Positions 11,239-22,740 of a DNA stretch of 64,000 nt are shown in pieces. Within the stretch, counting starts at the first letter, position 1. The number at the start of each line of letters is the position of its first letter. Origin of the DNA: Poronia punctata (Eukaryota; Ascomycota; Sordariomycetes; Xylariales; Xylariaceae); contig MU401455.1 in NCBI GenBank assembly GCA_022579005.1, positions 434,001-498,000 on the forward strand. Direction: 5' to 3'. A program made the position numbers and the translations under genes. Under the pieces are notes generated by a model. The model worked only from the letters and a program-made list of their open reading frames with translations. It was not told where the DNA came from and did not search any database.

Positions 11239-12645
11239 ATGAGCATGAAATTAGCCAGAACATTAGGGCGGTTACGTCCCCTCAACCGTCCACTCGTCCC
11301 CGCCCTCTCCCAACAACAGATCCACCCCCGACGAACGTACGCCTCCTCGAAGAACAAACACCCGCAGGGCTTCGAACCGCCCACGACGGCCGACCTTGCC
11401 GAACTGCGCGAGCGCGTGCAGGAATTCACCCGTCGCGAGATCACAGAGGAGGTCGCCTCGCACACGGACAAGAGCAATGCCTTCCCGAACGAGATGTGGC
11501 CGAAGCTAGGCGAGGCCGGGTTCCTAGGCATGACGGCAGACGAGGACTTTGGCGGTGTGGCCATGGGGTACCAGGCGCACTGCGTCGTCATGGAGGAGCT
11601 TTCCCGCGCGAGCGGCAGCATCGCCCTGAGCTACGCGGCGCACTCGCAGCTCTGCGTCAACCAGCTACAGCTCAACGGGTCGGTGGCGCAGAAGCAGAAA
11701 TTCCTCCCCGGTCTGATAGCGGGCACCAAGATCGGCGCCCTGGCCATGTCCGAGTCCGGGGCTGGTAGCGATGTCGTCAGCATGCGCACGCGCGCAGACA
11801 AGGTCGATGGCGGGTACCTGCTCAACGGGACCAAGATGTGGATCACCAACGGGCCGGACGCCGACGTGGTAGTCGTGTATGCGAAGACGCGTCCCGACGC
11901 GGGGTCCAAGGGCATCACTGCCTTCATCGTCGATACCAAGACGCAAGGGTTCAGCTGCGCGCGCAAGCTCGACAAGATGGGCATGCGCGGCAGCAACACG
12001 GGCGAGCTGGTGTTCGAGAACGTCTTTGTGCCCGACGAGCACGTCCTCGGTGCCGTCGACGGCGGTGTGCGCGTCTTGATGGAGGGGCTCGATCTCGAGC
12101 GTCTCGTGCTCAGCGCCGGTCCCATCGGCCTCATGCAGGCTTCCATGGACGTCGCTCTGCCCTTCACGCACCAGCGGAAGCAATTCGGCAGTCCTATTGC
12201 TCATAACCAGCTCGTACAAGGCAAGCTCGCCGACATGTACACCAAGCTTCAGGCGGCCAAGGCGTACACGTACGCTACGGCCAAGTCTGTCGATGAAGAA
12301 GGCATCATTCGCACGCAGGACTGCGCCGGCGCCATCCTTTACGCTGCTGAGAGAGCTACCGAGTGCGCGCTGGACTGTATCCAGCTCCTCGGTGGTATGG
12401 GATATGTGGAAGAGATGCCAGCTTCTAGAATACTGAGAGAGTAAGCAATCCCCCTAGCAGTCTATCATTTTTCACCTTTGTTTTCGAGACGCGACCAGCT
12501 AGGTGAAGGCGAAGTAACTTATCCTACGTATACTGACCTCTTCGATAGTGCCAAGTTGTATGAAATAGGAGCGGGCACTTCAGAGGTTCGGCGCATGGTC
12601 ATAGGAAGGGCATTCAACAAGGAATATGCACATTTGGGCGCATAA
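11239..12645 (+). CDS. ivdA: Isovaleryl-CoA dehydrogenase, mitochondrial
   Basis: Two exons, 11239-12440 and 12549-12645, give 432 residues. The 108-bp intron (GTAAGC..TAG) interrupts ILR|D, and the second exon restores the conserved C-terminal tail ([17 protein letters not shown]). The enzyme is an FAD-dependent acyl-CoA dehydrogenase that oxidises isovaleryl-CoA to 3-methylcrotonyl-CoA and passes electrons to ETF. Residues 1-40 form an Arg-rich import signal. The FAD/substrate signature [14 protein letters not shown] is at about 169-182 and WITNG at 201-205. The block GLDLERLVL (283-291) holds Glu287, which matches the catalytic base characteristic of isovaleryl-CoA dehydrogenases; other acyl-CoA dehydrogenases place it elsewhere. 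LGGMGY near the end of exon 1 is also a family mark. Its product is the substrate of the carboxylase encoded next door on the opposite strand. Confidence 0.97.
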
Positions 12646-13144
12646 ATCTCACGTAACGAACCGTTGATACTGCATTAGCCGGCGTTTGGGTCGCATTGTC
12701 TGTCGTTGCTGTTACATACAAGCCTATATCAAGGTTAGAATTATCAAAACTAGTGCTACGATTCTCCAAATGTATAGATGTCGGCCATAACCAACAGGGT
12801 TCGTTAATATGTCACGGCAGATGCCTTGTGTGTTTGGCAATCTCGTCTCGTCCAGCCCGGCTGACAGAGCACAGCAGAATCGTCACACGGACAATGGCAG
12901 GATTTGGCCAACCCGGGGCTCACTTGAGTTAGTAGCGGCCGGTTTCTATCTCTTCAAGACCTGACTACGTGTGAGTGGCCGGTGCGTCTTTCGATTCTTT
13001 GGTCTCCGACTTCGCCCTGAAGCATTATAGGCCTTATGGTTCACGACCAATCTCTAAAGAAGGGAGCGATAAGCCCATGCAACACGACAATGACCAGGAT
13101 CAAGATCCTAGTACAGCTGGCATGACGCAGTGGTCTTTAGAACA

Positions 13145-13174
13145 GGGCTGGGCTAGGGCTGGGCTAGGGCTGGG
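13145..13174. repeat. 11-bp repeat GGGCTGGGCTA, 2.7 copies
   Basis: Two exact copies and a partial third copy in direct orientation. Confidence 0.9.
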
Positions 13175-13205
13175 TTACCACTCTGTAATATGTCAGAGCC
13201 AGTCG

Positions 13206-13253
13206 GGAAGGACGGAAGGACGGAATGACGGAATGACGGTTTGACGGTTTGAC
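13206..13253. repeat. Octamer array in AABBCC order
   Basis: Six 8-bp units read GGAAGGAC twice, GGAATGAC twice and GGTTTGAC twice. Each variant occurs as an adjacent identical pair. Confidence 0.95.
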
Positions 13254-14385
13254 TACCTATACGACGCCTTCGGTACGTATGGCGATGCGTTGGCTCGGTG
13301 CCACATGGAAGTGGGTTTGGAAAGAGATGCCCACGTGTTGGCAATCACGCCATGCTTTTTCCTACAGCACAAGGGTGCACGGGAGAAAAAGTCAATGTCA
13401 GGGAACAATTGCTAGGACGTGGCAACCAGGTTTCCACAATTGGGCGCCTAGTTGTATTTTGTTTGATTACCACCTTACCTTTTGGGCCCGTACGAATTTG
13501 TTCGCCGGCTGAGGACTCTGACCGAATGTATTGTCTTTTTGTGAGCGCCAGTTGTGGTCTTTTGATGCTACCCCAACATATAGCGGTGAGGATCCTTTTC
13601 TTCATATACCAGTGTTGTTGGGTCAAGGGACCTTGTGCTGCCGGCACATCTAATTGTTTCGTCAGCAGTCATGAAGGGTCGTCTACTGCTCAGGAAAACT
13701 TCGCCTTGCCAAGCCGTTTGCTGTTCGCTCCCCTTTGTTGGCTCGGTGGGCTAGACTGCCATCGTCTAATTTTAAGACTTTGGTCGTCTGGGTATCTAAC
13801 CCATCCCTGTGGTCAGCCATGCTGTCGGTACCTTTACGCGGGTGGCACATCGGCGTTGTTGCTGGCTGCCTAGCTCCTAGGATCACATCCTCCGCAGGAC
13901 CACGGGAAGTTCTTTGCTGAGCATTTCGACCTTTTCCAAGGCCTGAAGATGATCGGCATGCGAGTGTCCTGCAAGGGGTATGCCTGCTGCTGCTTTTGAG
14001 CCGCACACGCAACGTTTGCAAAGGGAGAATGACGAGAGCCGCGCGATCCATGCCCCTACATCAACAAAGGGCAGATTATATCAGCGCCCAATCCGTAGTC
14101 GGGATTTGATATCCAGCACGCCCACCCAATCTGCCGCATTCACCGGTAACACATACTTACTTCCATCTGACACATCGGTATGGTAGCTATTCCCTAGAGT
14201 TGTTGCCGTGTGGCCGGGAAAGAGCAAACAGCTTCCATGGCCCCAACATATATAAGAAAGTGACGACATCAATAAATTCGAGACGATCATCATCCGTCTC
14301 AAGCTAGCCTGTGATTAGGACTGGGCCAGACATTGCCTGCTACTTGTACGAATCAAACCTCCTTAGTCGGGGCCGAGGAAGACGG

Positions 14386-15333
14386 ATGGCAAATCAAAAG
14401 GCGGGACGCCAGACCGGCACCGACTTGTGCACAAGGAAGACATGGAATACAAAGCCCAACTGGATGGACGAACGAGTCTGGAAGAAGATTCGGGATGAGG
14501 GATTCTACCATAAGTCCGACGAAATCATGATTAGTTGCGGCACCGTCACGCTCGACCGAGCAGATACGACTACACCCAAAGTACTCGTGGTCCACAACAG
14601 CATCATCGGCGTGTTCTTGCTACCGAAAGGTCGCAAAAACATCGGAGAGGATTATCTGGCCGCGGCACTTCGCGAGACGGCCGAAGAAACCGGGATCGCC
14701 GTCCGTCCCTTGCAACTCCGGTTCGGTACCAGGGCAACGCCAGCCGGCACGGATGGTTCTGCACTAGAGGATACGAAATCTGGCATTACAGGAGCTCTGA
14801 ACAACGAAGCTATCGGCATCAGTGAGTGGTAAGTATGATATCCTCCACCTTTTGTCCGTCAAGACTTCTTCCCGTCAGGGGCTTTCTATCCTGGTCTTGA
14901 TAACCCCACTGGTACCTAACGGGAATACTAACAAATTTCGTAGTATGTATATACAATATAGCTGGTTCCTCGAATCGGCCTAGTCATTCTTAGACTGTTG
15001 AGACTGACGGTGTTTATATCAGACCCTGACCCTGCCAAGGGGGCATGGCGAAATATTCACTGGTATGCTGCCAAACCTAGGGATGAGGTCGGACGTGACA
15101 AGCATGGAATGCCTAAGCGTGACGAGACCCTCATGCCTCCGGAGGATCGTGTCAAGTTCCAAACGCACTGGTATACCGAGGAGGAAGCACTGTCAAAACT
15201 CAAGATGGAGAACGAAAGATTCAGTGAGTCACTCCACGAGCCATTCCTATCTTTAGATGAAGGAGTGAGGAAGTCGCAAGGAATGGTTCTGAGCAACTTT
15301 CTGACCGTGATGACGACACAGTGGTCCGTGTAG
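14386..15333 (+). CDS. Nudix hydrolase, intron model uncertain
   Basis: The first exon contains a complete Nudix box, G-x5-E-x7-REtAEEtGi, inside the stretch that begins PKGRKNIGEDYL. This is the metal-binding helix that hydrolyses nucleoside diphosphates linked to another moiety. The second exon (to 15333) supplies WRNIHWYAAKPR and a C-terminal helix region, as in fungal diphosphoinositol/diadenosine polyphosphate-type Nudix proteins. The substrate cannot be assigned. Joining is a problem: the strong donor GTAAGT at 14829 gives a stop with every in-frame acceptor nearby. A GTGAGT donor at 14822 works with the acceptor ending at 14983, or with the one ending at 15022, which aligns more neatly. 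A consensus CTAAC branch site sits near 14926-14931. An in-frame ATG at 14311 would add 25 residues; 14386 was preferred because the conserved part begins soon after. A damaged gene is possible. Confidence 0.7.
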
Positions 15334-18300
15334 CTTTCGAACACATCCGCAGAATGTCTCCCGACGATTGGTCATAAATATGGACACTTGGGAGGGGACT
15401 CGAGTTCCAGCAATACGCGATTAAGATACATTATACAGTTGGTGGGGATGAAAGGCAGTTTCAGGTTGTGAGACGAAGCAAAGGGAGGAAACAGCAACCT
15501 TGGATACCGGTTACAGTGGGTAGGTAGCACCCAAGGGAGGTTGTCTGGAGGTAAGAACGAGAGAGGCACCTTGATTACTACGATATGTCCCTACCTCCCT
15601 AACCTAGGGTGCTTGCTGTGTGCCGGTTCAACCACCAGCAAGAGGATACATACCCGTCGCGCACTTTCTATGTCGAGTAGACTGAGGCTAGCAAGATGAC
15701 GGGTTTTAGATACGTGAAAAATATTTCAGCATCTCGATTTCCAACCAAGGTGGACACGTCCTGTGTTACCTTGGGATTTTAGCCAAACCTACCTACCACA
15801 TGATACAGCAACATCACGGCCCAGCAATAAAAGAAAACAAAAGGATAAACCGGATTGTTATTTTAAGGATGACTGTCTTGGAGTCGCCCGCGCCCCCCTA
15901 GACATCACTTACTCGTAATGCTTCCGACTCGTATCGCGTAAACTGTACGTGGTATGGTTAAAAAGTCCCAGAAGCAGATATCCGACCCGATGATATATGA
16001 TACGTCACAGAGTTATACCTTTGCGAGGCTGGCGAGCTTCCTCTAAAAGGGGGCGACGGGCTGTGGCGTGGAGTTAAAAATATACACCTGCCTTGCATTG
16101 CAGTAGTGAGCTGCATGATCTTACCAACCCCGCGAGGTTGCGGTCAATAACCACAGCCACATATACGTTGTGCACAGGAAGTTGGACCTCGAAATAGCTA
16201 TTCGGTCCAACTTTTGGACGTAGCTGGCTGGTTCTGAACCCTTTTCGAAAGGCGACTTGCCATCTAAAGAGGATATAGGTGTTCCCCTAATTGAAGTTGT
16301 CTTCAATGATGGCTTATTGATCAGCGTCGTGAGCCTGCAAGCTCTGGACAGAGGGCTGGGACTGTTAAAAGACATGCTGTTTTGGGGTTATCAAAGTCTA
16401 CCCACGCCCTACCAAGTATAACGAACAAGGTCCAACCTACGGCAATGTGTATGTAGATCTTTCACGATACAATGCAGGTCAATGTTGGCTCTAAGAACCG
16501 GTGAAGATGAGCTAAGATCCAGATATTTTCCAAACCAGGTAATCCTATCTGTACGTGTAGACAAAGTCCTATGGTTATAGAAATAGTCGGGCACGGGAAG
16601 GCACGGCCAGTACATTGGGTAGAGGGGCGGGCACATTATACATATATGCACTGCACGTCTCCGGACTTCCGTGTGGGGGCCAACAGGATTAAATTCTCAA
16701 CGAATTGAACTTTCTGTAGATATTTAAGTCTATAAACTCGACGATAAAGTTACGTAGTCTCTGACTACTTAACTTCTGATATACGTGTATGATTCATTTT
16801 CGAGACTGTCCGTACTCCGTGTTGCTCAGATTAGGACCCTGTACCATCGATGGATCGGTGTCTCGAAGTTCGTGCAATACGCAGAACCCCTCTCCAAATA
16901 CTTACCTTATGTAGCGCGCTGATTGGCGTCTGGTTTTGTTATTCAAGACATAGACATCATGACCGGCTCTAACCGATGATTTCGTTTATCTCCAAGCCTA
17001 AGCCAAGGTTAGCAAGATCTGAACAAGACTTTGTAATATCCAACAGATCGGTACGCATCCGTAATTCGTTACTCTATCACTTCCATCACAGTGACAAATT
17101 GACGCAAACACGTACTAAATACGGAGCTCTGACCATATTCGTAATCTGTGCACCCTCTTTTGGGCAATTGGCAATTGGGAAGTTTTTAGGGCGAGGGGTC
17201 AAAACCAATCCGCGCATGTAGATTCGCCAGCACGCTTCTGCAGGTGCTCCCTCTCTGTGGGGAATAGGATGGTAGATCAGGCAAATGAGATTCATCTGTT
17301 ACGCGCCCAGGAATTGGGTATCGTACTCGTAGGGGCAATAATGTTAGACATCTTTATAATTCTCTGATTTGGCTTGATACACCAAAAGGAAAACATACTA
17401 ATTCATCTTGTCATTCTCCGCAATGCCTATCGGAAAAGATAGCATGTGAAGTGACGATAGTTGAAGACCTGACGCGAAAGCTTACATGCGGTTCCGATAG
17501 AACCGATCATTTATCAAACACTCAACTGGTAAGGAAAGATATCGATAGATGCAACGTTTGGTGTGATCAAGAGGCTTCATCTCTTCACGGAATACACGTG
17601 ATATCTTTTGTACTCTTGGCACATCTGAAATCTAGGCCTCGACCAAAGATTGCTTTCCGATTCAGTCATCTTGATTTGAAGCAATCTGCCGCTTCCCCTA
17701 GCACCCGCATTTCGACGGACGCGAGAGACGCTTGGTTGCGCCGTCGCTATCGGTTGCTAGCTTACTGCACAAGTAGGTACATGCGGTTAACCTAGATATG
17801 TCAGTGTGCTATTATCCAAATGAGGTACTAGTGTCATAACCCTTGTTGCATCCTTGGTGCTAACGACGACCATCCTGGTGATTATGCTGGTGATAACGGC
17901 CTGCCAAGGACATTCGCGATTCCCTACTGCAGTCTTTGCTGCAGTCCGCACGGTACTCTCGAGGGAACTTCTGGGAACATAAGCAGGCACGCAGGTGCTT
18001 GGTTCCTGCTTGGTTCACCCCAATCTGACGGCTACACCTATTTGGTACGATCTGCATGGGATAGGACGCTCTCTGCGGGGAACGAATCCATAGTCGCCAG
18101 CCAATATTAAAGTGCGGTCAGCCGCTGCGCCGTTCGTCTCCAACATTTCTTCAACTAGGATGAGCCCACCGTGCGTCCTTGCTCGGATCTGATTGAACGA
18201 CTGGGTTCGAGTTAGCACGCGGTCAAATCTCTCTCGAATTCTCTCAACTACGAGTCTACGAGTATGCGATTGTATCCCCCAGCATACGAGTACCGAGTAC

Positions 18301-18926
18301 ATACAAGCATACCTACAGCCATCCCGCCTGGAGGAAAGGAACCCATAGGCCCGACAAAATAGACGTGTGTGATAAAAAGGTTAGGCAGGGTAGTACTGCA
18401 CTGCTTCGATGCATGGTGAATGTCGTACCTGACGGGCATATCGATTCCCCACCGGCCACACACAGTTCACGGCAGGTACGAAGGGCACACCTAACCTTTA
18501 GGAGTATCTAAATTCTCATCGCTCATCCGTTATATTCATCCGACATTACCCTAACACACCCTATTCGCCTTCCCTTTGTTGGATTTTCACCTGCCGTTCG
18601 TCGAGTATGGTCTGCGCTGGGCATCGGCGCCTCCATAAAGTGCTCTCCCATTCGTCGATTTGAAGGGTCTGGGTTTTTTCCCCATCATCAGGTCAATCGC
18701 GCTCGCTTTACTCTTTGGATATAGTTGGTCTCGAAGCGAATAAGGGGATAATCCCCTATCAAAAATTGGGGGTCGAGAGAGGGATGTATGGGTTGCGCGA
18801 CCGCCGAGAAACAATCGCCGTCCCGAGATTCCCACAGATATTATCGAAACGTTTTAATTGAAGGGCAAAGTGATGCCCATAGGCTCTGCTATAGTGTGAA
18901 GGAAGCGCCCATTTGGTCCGTTCGCC
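15334..18926. other. Long intergenic region, no supported gene
   Basis: About 3.6 kb without a convincing coding stretch on either strand. Frames at 16121-16375, 17451-17795 and 18015-18302 are open but show no recognisable domain and no coherent splice signals. The final part is the upstream region of the reductase gene. Confidence 0.5.
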
Positions 18927-21527
18927 ATGGCGCCAGCTCCTCACGTTCTTATCGCGAGAGCGATCGGCGCTATGGAGGGTCTCGCGAAGCGCATTCTTAT
19001 ACCGACTCTGCCGAACAGCCCGCCCGGTTTAGTCGAAGCAAATACGGTCGACCCGTGGATCAAATCCGGAAAGTACGCTCTGGCATGGACATACTTTAGC
19101 TTGGCGTTGATGGGGTCGGTGGTGGTAGTGCGAATATGGCATTGGTGGCAAGACAAGATACGACAGGCAATCTATAAGCAAGAGGTGGAACAGCACTATC
19201 GCGACTTGTACAACCTCGACCCGAGCTACATCGTGACCGGAATGCAGACGAGCCAGACTGGTAGGCATTTCTTCCCCGAGGAGACCGGAGAGAAAAGAGA
19301 TTTCAAGCCCAAGACGGATTTTTCCGCCGTTGGCCCGTTGCTGGATGCATTGGCACTTTTCAGATGGGTTTTCTACCGACCGATTCCCGACATAGTCTGG
19401 CGCAAACATCGATTTACTTTCTCGTCGCTTGCCGTCCTCGTCGTCGGCTTCATCGCTTTGGCCTTCACCTCTCTGTTCGTCTTCCTCCAACAGCCGCTTT
19501 ACTGGCAAAGCATCCAGTTCGGCTCACCTCCGGTCGCCATCCGATCCGGCATGCTCGCTGTCGCCATGACTCCGTGGATCGTGGCGACCAGTATGAAGGC
19601 GAACCTTCTTACGCTCATTACTGGCATCGGACCAGAACGACTCAACGTGTTCCACAGATGGGCTGGGTATCTGTGCCTTTTCCTCTCGCTAGTTCATACT
19701 ATTCCGTTTTTCGTCCAGCCCGTCTATGACGACGGTGGACTCAGAATCTACCAGAAGCTTTTTCCCGAGGGGAGTGGCGTCATCTACGGCACAGGTATTG
19801 CCTGTCTGGTGCCTCTAGGGTGGCTGTGCATAGCTTCTCTCCCCTTTATCCGCAGAATAGCCTACGAGCTGTTTGTAACATTACACGTTCCCGTTGGCAT
19901 ATTATACGTGGGAGTGCTCTTCTGGCATACGAAAAACTACTTGGCCACGTGGGACTATCTATACGCCACCATCGCTATCTGGGTTTTCTGTTATCTATAT
20001 CGCCTTTCGAAGCTGAACTGGACTAAGCCGTGGCGCTCTTCGTTCCTGGTAGGGGACGAGGCGGCCATCACGCTAATGACGGAAAACGCCATCAAAATCA
20101 CAGTACCGACACAGATGAAATGGAAACCTGGACAATTCGTCTACCTCCGAATGCCTGGCATCTCGTTTCTGGATAACCATCCCTTCACCATCTCCTCGCT
20201 TTGCAGTGAGGATTTCCCTTCAGAATACGGCGAGCAATACCGGGATTGTACAGTCGTCTTCAAGCCGTATGGTGGCTTTACCCGGAAAGTCTTGGAGACG
20301 GCGATAGAGAAGGGACCTTTTCATACGTATCGGGCATATCTGGATGGTCCGTATGGCGGGATGCGTCGAGAGCTGGCTGCTTTCGACACTTGTATTTTGA
20401 TCGCCGGTGGAAGCGGCGTGACAGCGGTCATGTCTCAACTATTGAACTTGATCAAGCGTATGAGGGATGGAAAGGCGATCACGAAGAAGATCGTGGTGGT
20501 TTGGGCGCTCAAGCGACTAGAAGCGATGGATTGGTTCCGTGAGGAGCTACGTATATGCCGCGATTCGGCACCCCCGGAATCCGTGACGTGTAAGTTCTTT
20601 GTTACGGCGGCCGTTCGGCAATCTCGCATACCGCCTCAGGGCCAGCGCGCTCCCCGCCCTCTAAGCAATGTATTCCACGACCGGTTAGACGGATTCGTGG
20701 CCGGCCTCGCCTCGAGGAGGAACTCGCAAATGATACGAGACGAAGCACAAGGGAACCCAGAGTATGAGCAACAATTGCGCGCCGAAGATGAAGACAGAAT
20801 TACTGCTCTTCCCCAACAAAAATACCTTCAACCGCACCAAACCCCACCCCAGCGCCCGCCCAATAGTCGGTCGCCTCAGGAAGAATCGCTGCGCAAACTG
20901 GAGGGCCGCGATGCCAGCGACGAAGAGATAACCGCGGAAGAAGCACCGCGGCTCACTGAAAATGGCTTCCCAGTGGAGAAGAAGGGCGAATTCCACTTCC
21001 CACCCCTGAGACCTCGGCCGGAGATGCAGCCACACTTCAACCACGCCCCTCCTTCACCGCGAAACATGCCGTCGCCACCGAGCACGGAAAATAACGTGAG
21101 CACCCCTTCGCAGCCTATACATCCGCCCGAGCTCGCCCATCTTCGCACAACCAACCTGCCGAGCCAACCGGGGCCGCGACCGACGTCCACGTTTGGCCCG
21201 CCATCAGGCTTCGACTTTGGCTTCCCCGAGACGCCGACGGAATTCCAGAAGAGTCTGATGCGCTTCGCTTTCCCAATACCGCATCAGATCGACGGTGGAT
21301 GGAGCGTGGAATACGGCCGACCCGACCTAGGATACATGCTCCGAGAATGGACCACGGGCGGGCCCGATGGACGAGGAATTCTAGGGCGGAGAACAGCCGT
21401 GTTTGTTTGCGGCCCACCAGGCATGCGAGTCGGCGTGGCCAACACGGTAGCGAAGTTGCAGGCGGAGATATGGGGTGACCCGATGCTCGAGGAGATCTTC
21501 CTACATACCGAAAACTACGCGTTATAA
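18927..21527 (+). CDS. Ferric-chelate reductase-like membrane flavocytochrome
   Basis: One uninterrupted frame of 866 residues. It has the layout of fungal FRE/NOX-type reductases, which move electrons from NADPH through FAD and two hemes across the membrane. An early membrane segment (about 50-70) is followed by a polytopic core (about 160-355). Paired histidines fit the heme ligands: His243 and His257, and His320 and His334. The FAD motif HPFTISS is at 418-424, the nicotinamide-binding GGSGVT at 494-499 and the terminal CGPPGM motif near 828. Between the last two motifs (about 565-780) lies a long disordered insert rich in Pro, Ser and Glu, which makes the protein larger than typical FREs. 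No classic signal peptide is visible. Iron or copper reduction at the plasma or internal membranes is inferred from the family; a role in reactive oxygen production is the alternative. Confidence 0.85.
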   Translation: MAPAPHVLIARAIGAMEGLAKRILIPTLPNSPPGLVEANTVDPWIKSGKYALAWTYFSLALMGSVVVVRIWHWWQDKIRQAIYKQEVEQHYRDLYNLDPSYIVTGMQTSQTGRHFFPEETGEKRDFKPKTDFSAVGPLLDALALFRWVFYRPIPDIVWRKHRFTFSSLAVLVVGFIALAFTSLFVFLQQPLYWQSIQFGSPPVAIRSGMLAVAMTPWIVATSMKANLLTLITGIGPERLNVFHRWAGYLCLFLSLVHTIPFFVQPVYDDGGLRIYQKLFPEGSGVIYGTGIACLVPLGWLCIASLPFIRRIAYELFVTLHVPVGILYVGVLFWHTKNYLATWDYLYATIAIWVFCYLYRLSKLNWTKPWRSSFLVGDEAAITLMTENAIKITVPTQMKWKPGQFVYLRMPGISFLDNHPFTISSLCSEDFPSEYGEQYRDCTVVFKPYGGFTRKVLETAIEKGPFHTYRAYLDGPYGGMRRELAAFDTCILIAGGSGVTAVMSQLLNLIKRMRDGKAITKKIVVVWALKRLEAMDWFREELRICRDSAPPESVTCKFFVTAAVRQSRIPPQGQRAPRPLSNVFHDRLDGFVAGLASRRNSQMIRDEAQGNPEYEQQLRAEDEDRITALPQQKYLQPHQTPPQRPPNSRSPQEESLRKLEGRDASDEEITAEEAPRLTENGFPVEKKGEFHFPPLRPRPEMQPHFNHAPPSPRNMPSPPSTENNVSTPSQPIHPPELAHLRTTNLPSQPGPRPTSTFGPPSGFDFGFPETPTEFQKSLMRFAFPIPHQIDGGWSVEYGRPDLGYMLREWTTGGPDGRGILGRRTAVFVCGPPGMRVGVANTVAKLQAEIWGDPMLEEIFLHTENYAL

Positions 21528-22740
21528 TAGAGGGGATAAGAGGAGGATATCTAATCCTACAACAAAAACGCGCAAATAAGAAAAAAAAACCAAAACCTGT
21601 GTACATATATACCACATAAGTTGAGCGGTTCTGGCCGGGCCCTTGGGCAATTGTCTGACGGAAAAGGGGGGTAAAGGGGGGGCCCCAAAAGCAGGGGAAA
21701 AAGCCGAGCGAACATATCGCGTACCCCGACCAAACCGGGCGGCATCTTGATGACGATTGCAACGATCTCGGCGTTTAGGGGATGTTGAGATACCAAATCA
21801 TGCTGGAAGCCATTTTATTCTAATTTTTCGTCTGGCTGGCTGGCGAATGTGTGCAACCTTTTGTACAAAAGTCGAACATAAAGTTATCACTTGACAGAAA
21901 ACATCTCTTTTTACAGACATATATAGTCGCTCTAAGCGCAAATTCATTTATTTTCTTCTCATGTAGCACAATGTTGCCCAATGTTTAGTAATATCCGGTA
22001 AACAAAACTGGAAATAAACGGAATATTACCACTAGATAGCTGGAGTTACCTGTACTGCTTTCTTAAGTTGCAGGTGTCCTTGAACATCTGCAGTGAGTAT
22101 TGAGGTTTATGTAAGCATAGTGTATGTGGTAGACCCGTAGGACAGTGACAGCGCAGTGACAGGAGAGAAGGTACCTGACTGAACGACTTCATCCCTTCCC
22201 CGCCACCTGTGGCTAGCTAATTTTGCCCACCCCCAGCCACATACAGTTCAATGCCCGGGCTCTTCAATGCCACTTCCTTAGAACAAAAGTTCATATTCAA
22301 AGTGAGCCGCTCAATAGACAAAAACAAGCACAGACGTAAGTACAAATTCCTTGAATCGACCTCATCAGATCATTACTGACTCTTTCAAATAGTATCAAAA
22401 TTATTCCTTATTTGACACGGTGACACGGTACAAGCTGAATAGGTCAGGTTGGACTTAACTTTTGGCACTCTTTGAAAAGGCGATGTTAATATGGATCCCT
22501 AACATCAACCTGCTCAGGATGAAGCCAAATGACAATAAGTAAAAGGGAATCAATCAATCAATAAAAGATAAAAGGCAATCGCACAGATAAACCTTTTTTG
22601 TGTTGCTTTGAACCCTATCAATACACTTGAAGAAAGCAACAAGGGTTCTTGTTTTTTGTCCAGGTGCCACAGGAGGTACTACGCCATCACGAGAATAGGG
22701 ATATTCATCAGATTCAAAAAAAAAAAAAAAGGGAGAAAAG
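21528..22740. other. Intergenic and probable 5' leader of spp1
   Basis: No coding region is seen. A possible leader intron lies at 22336-22392 (GTAAGT..TAG, with a CTGAC branch-like sequence), and an A-run of about 14 immediately precedes the spp1 ATG region. Confidence 0.5.

Larger units (their letters stand above)
12646..14385. other. Intergenic, short tandem repeats only
   Basis: I found no supported gene. Open frames here have no recognisable motifs. Two compact tandem repeats (13145-13174 and 13206-13253) lie in the first half. The last part should be the leader of the Nudix gene. Confidence 0.55.

Noticed and set aside
17451..17795. A 114-codon + strand frame.
   Set aside because: No motif; composition matches surrounding intergenic DNA.
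18015..18302. A 95-codon minus-strand frame with some coding-like words.
   Set aside because: No homology recognised and no supporting upstream or downstream exon.
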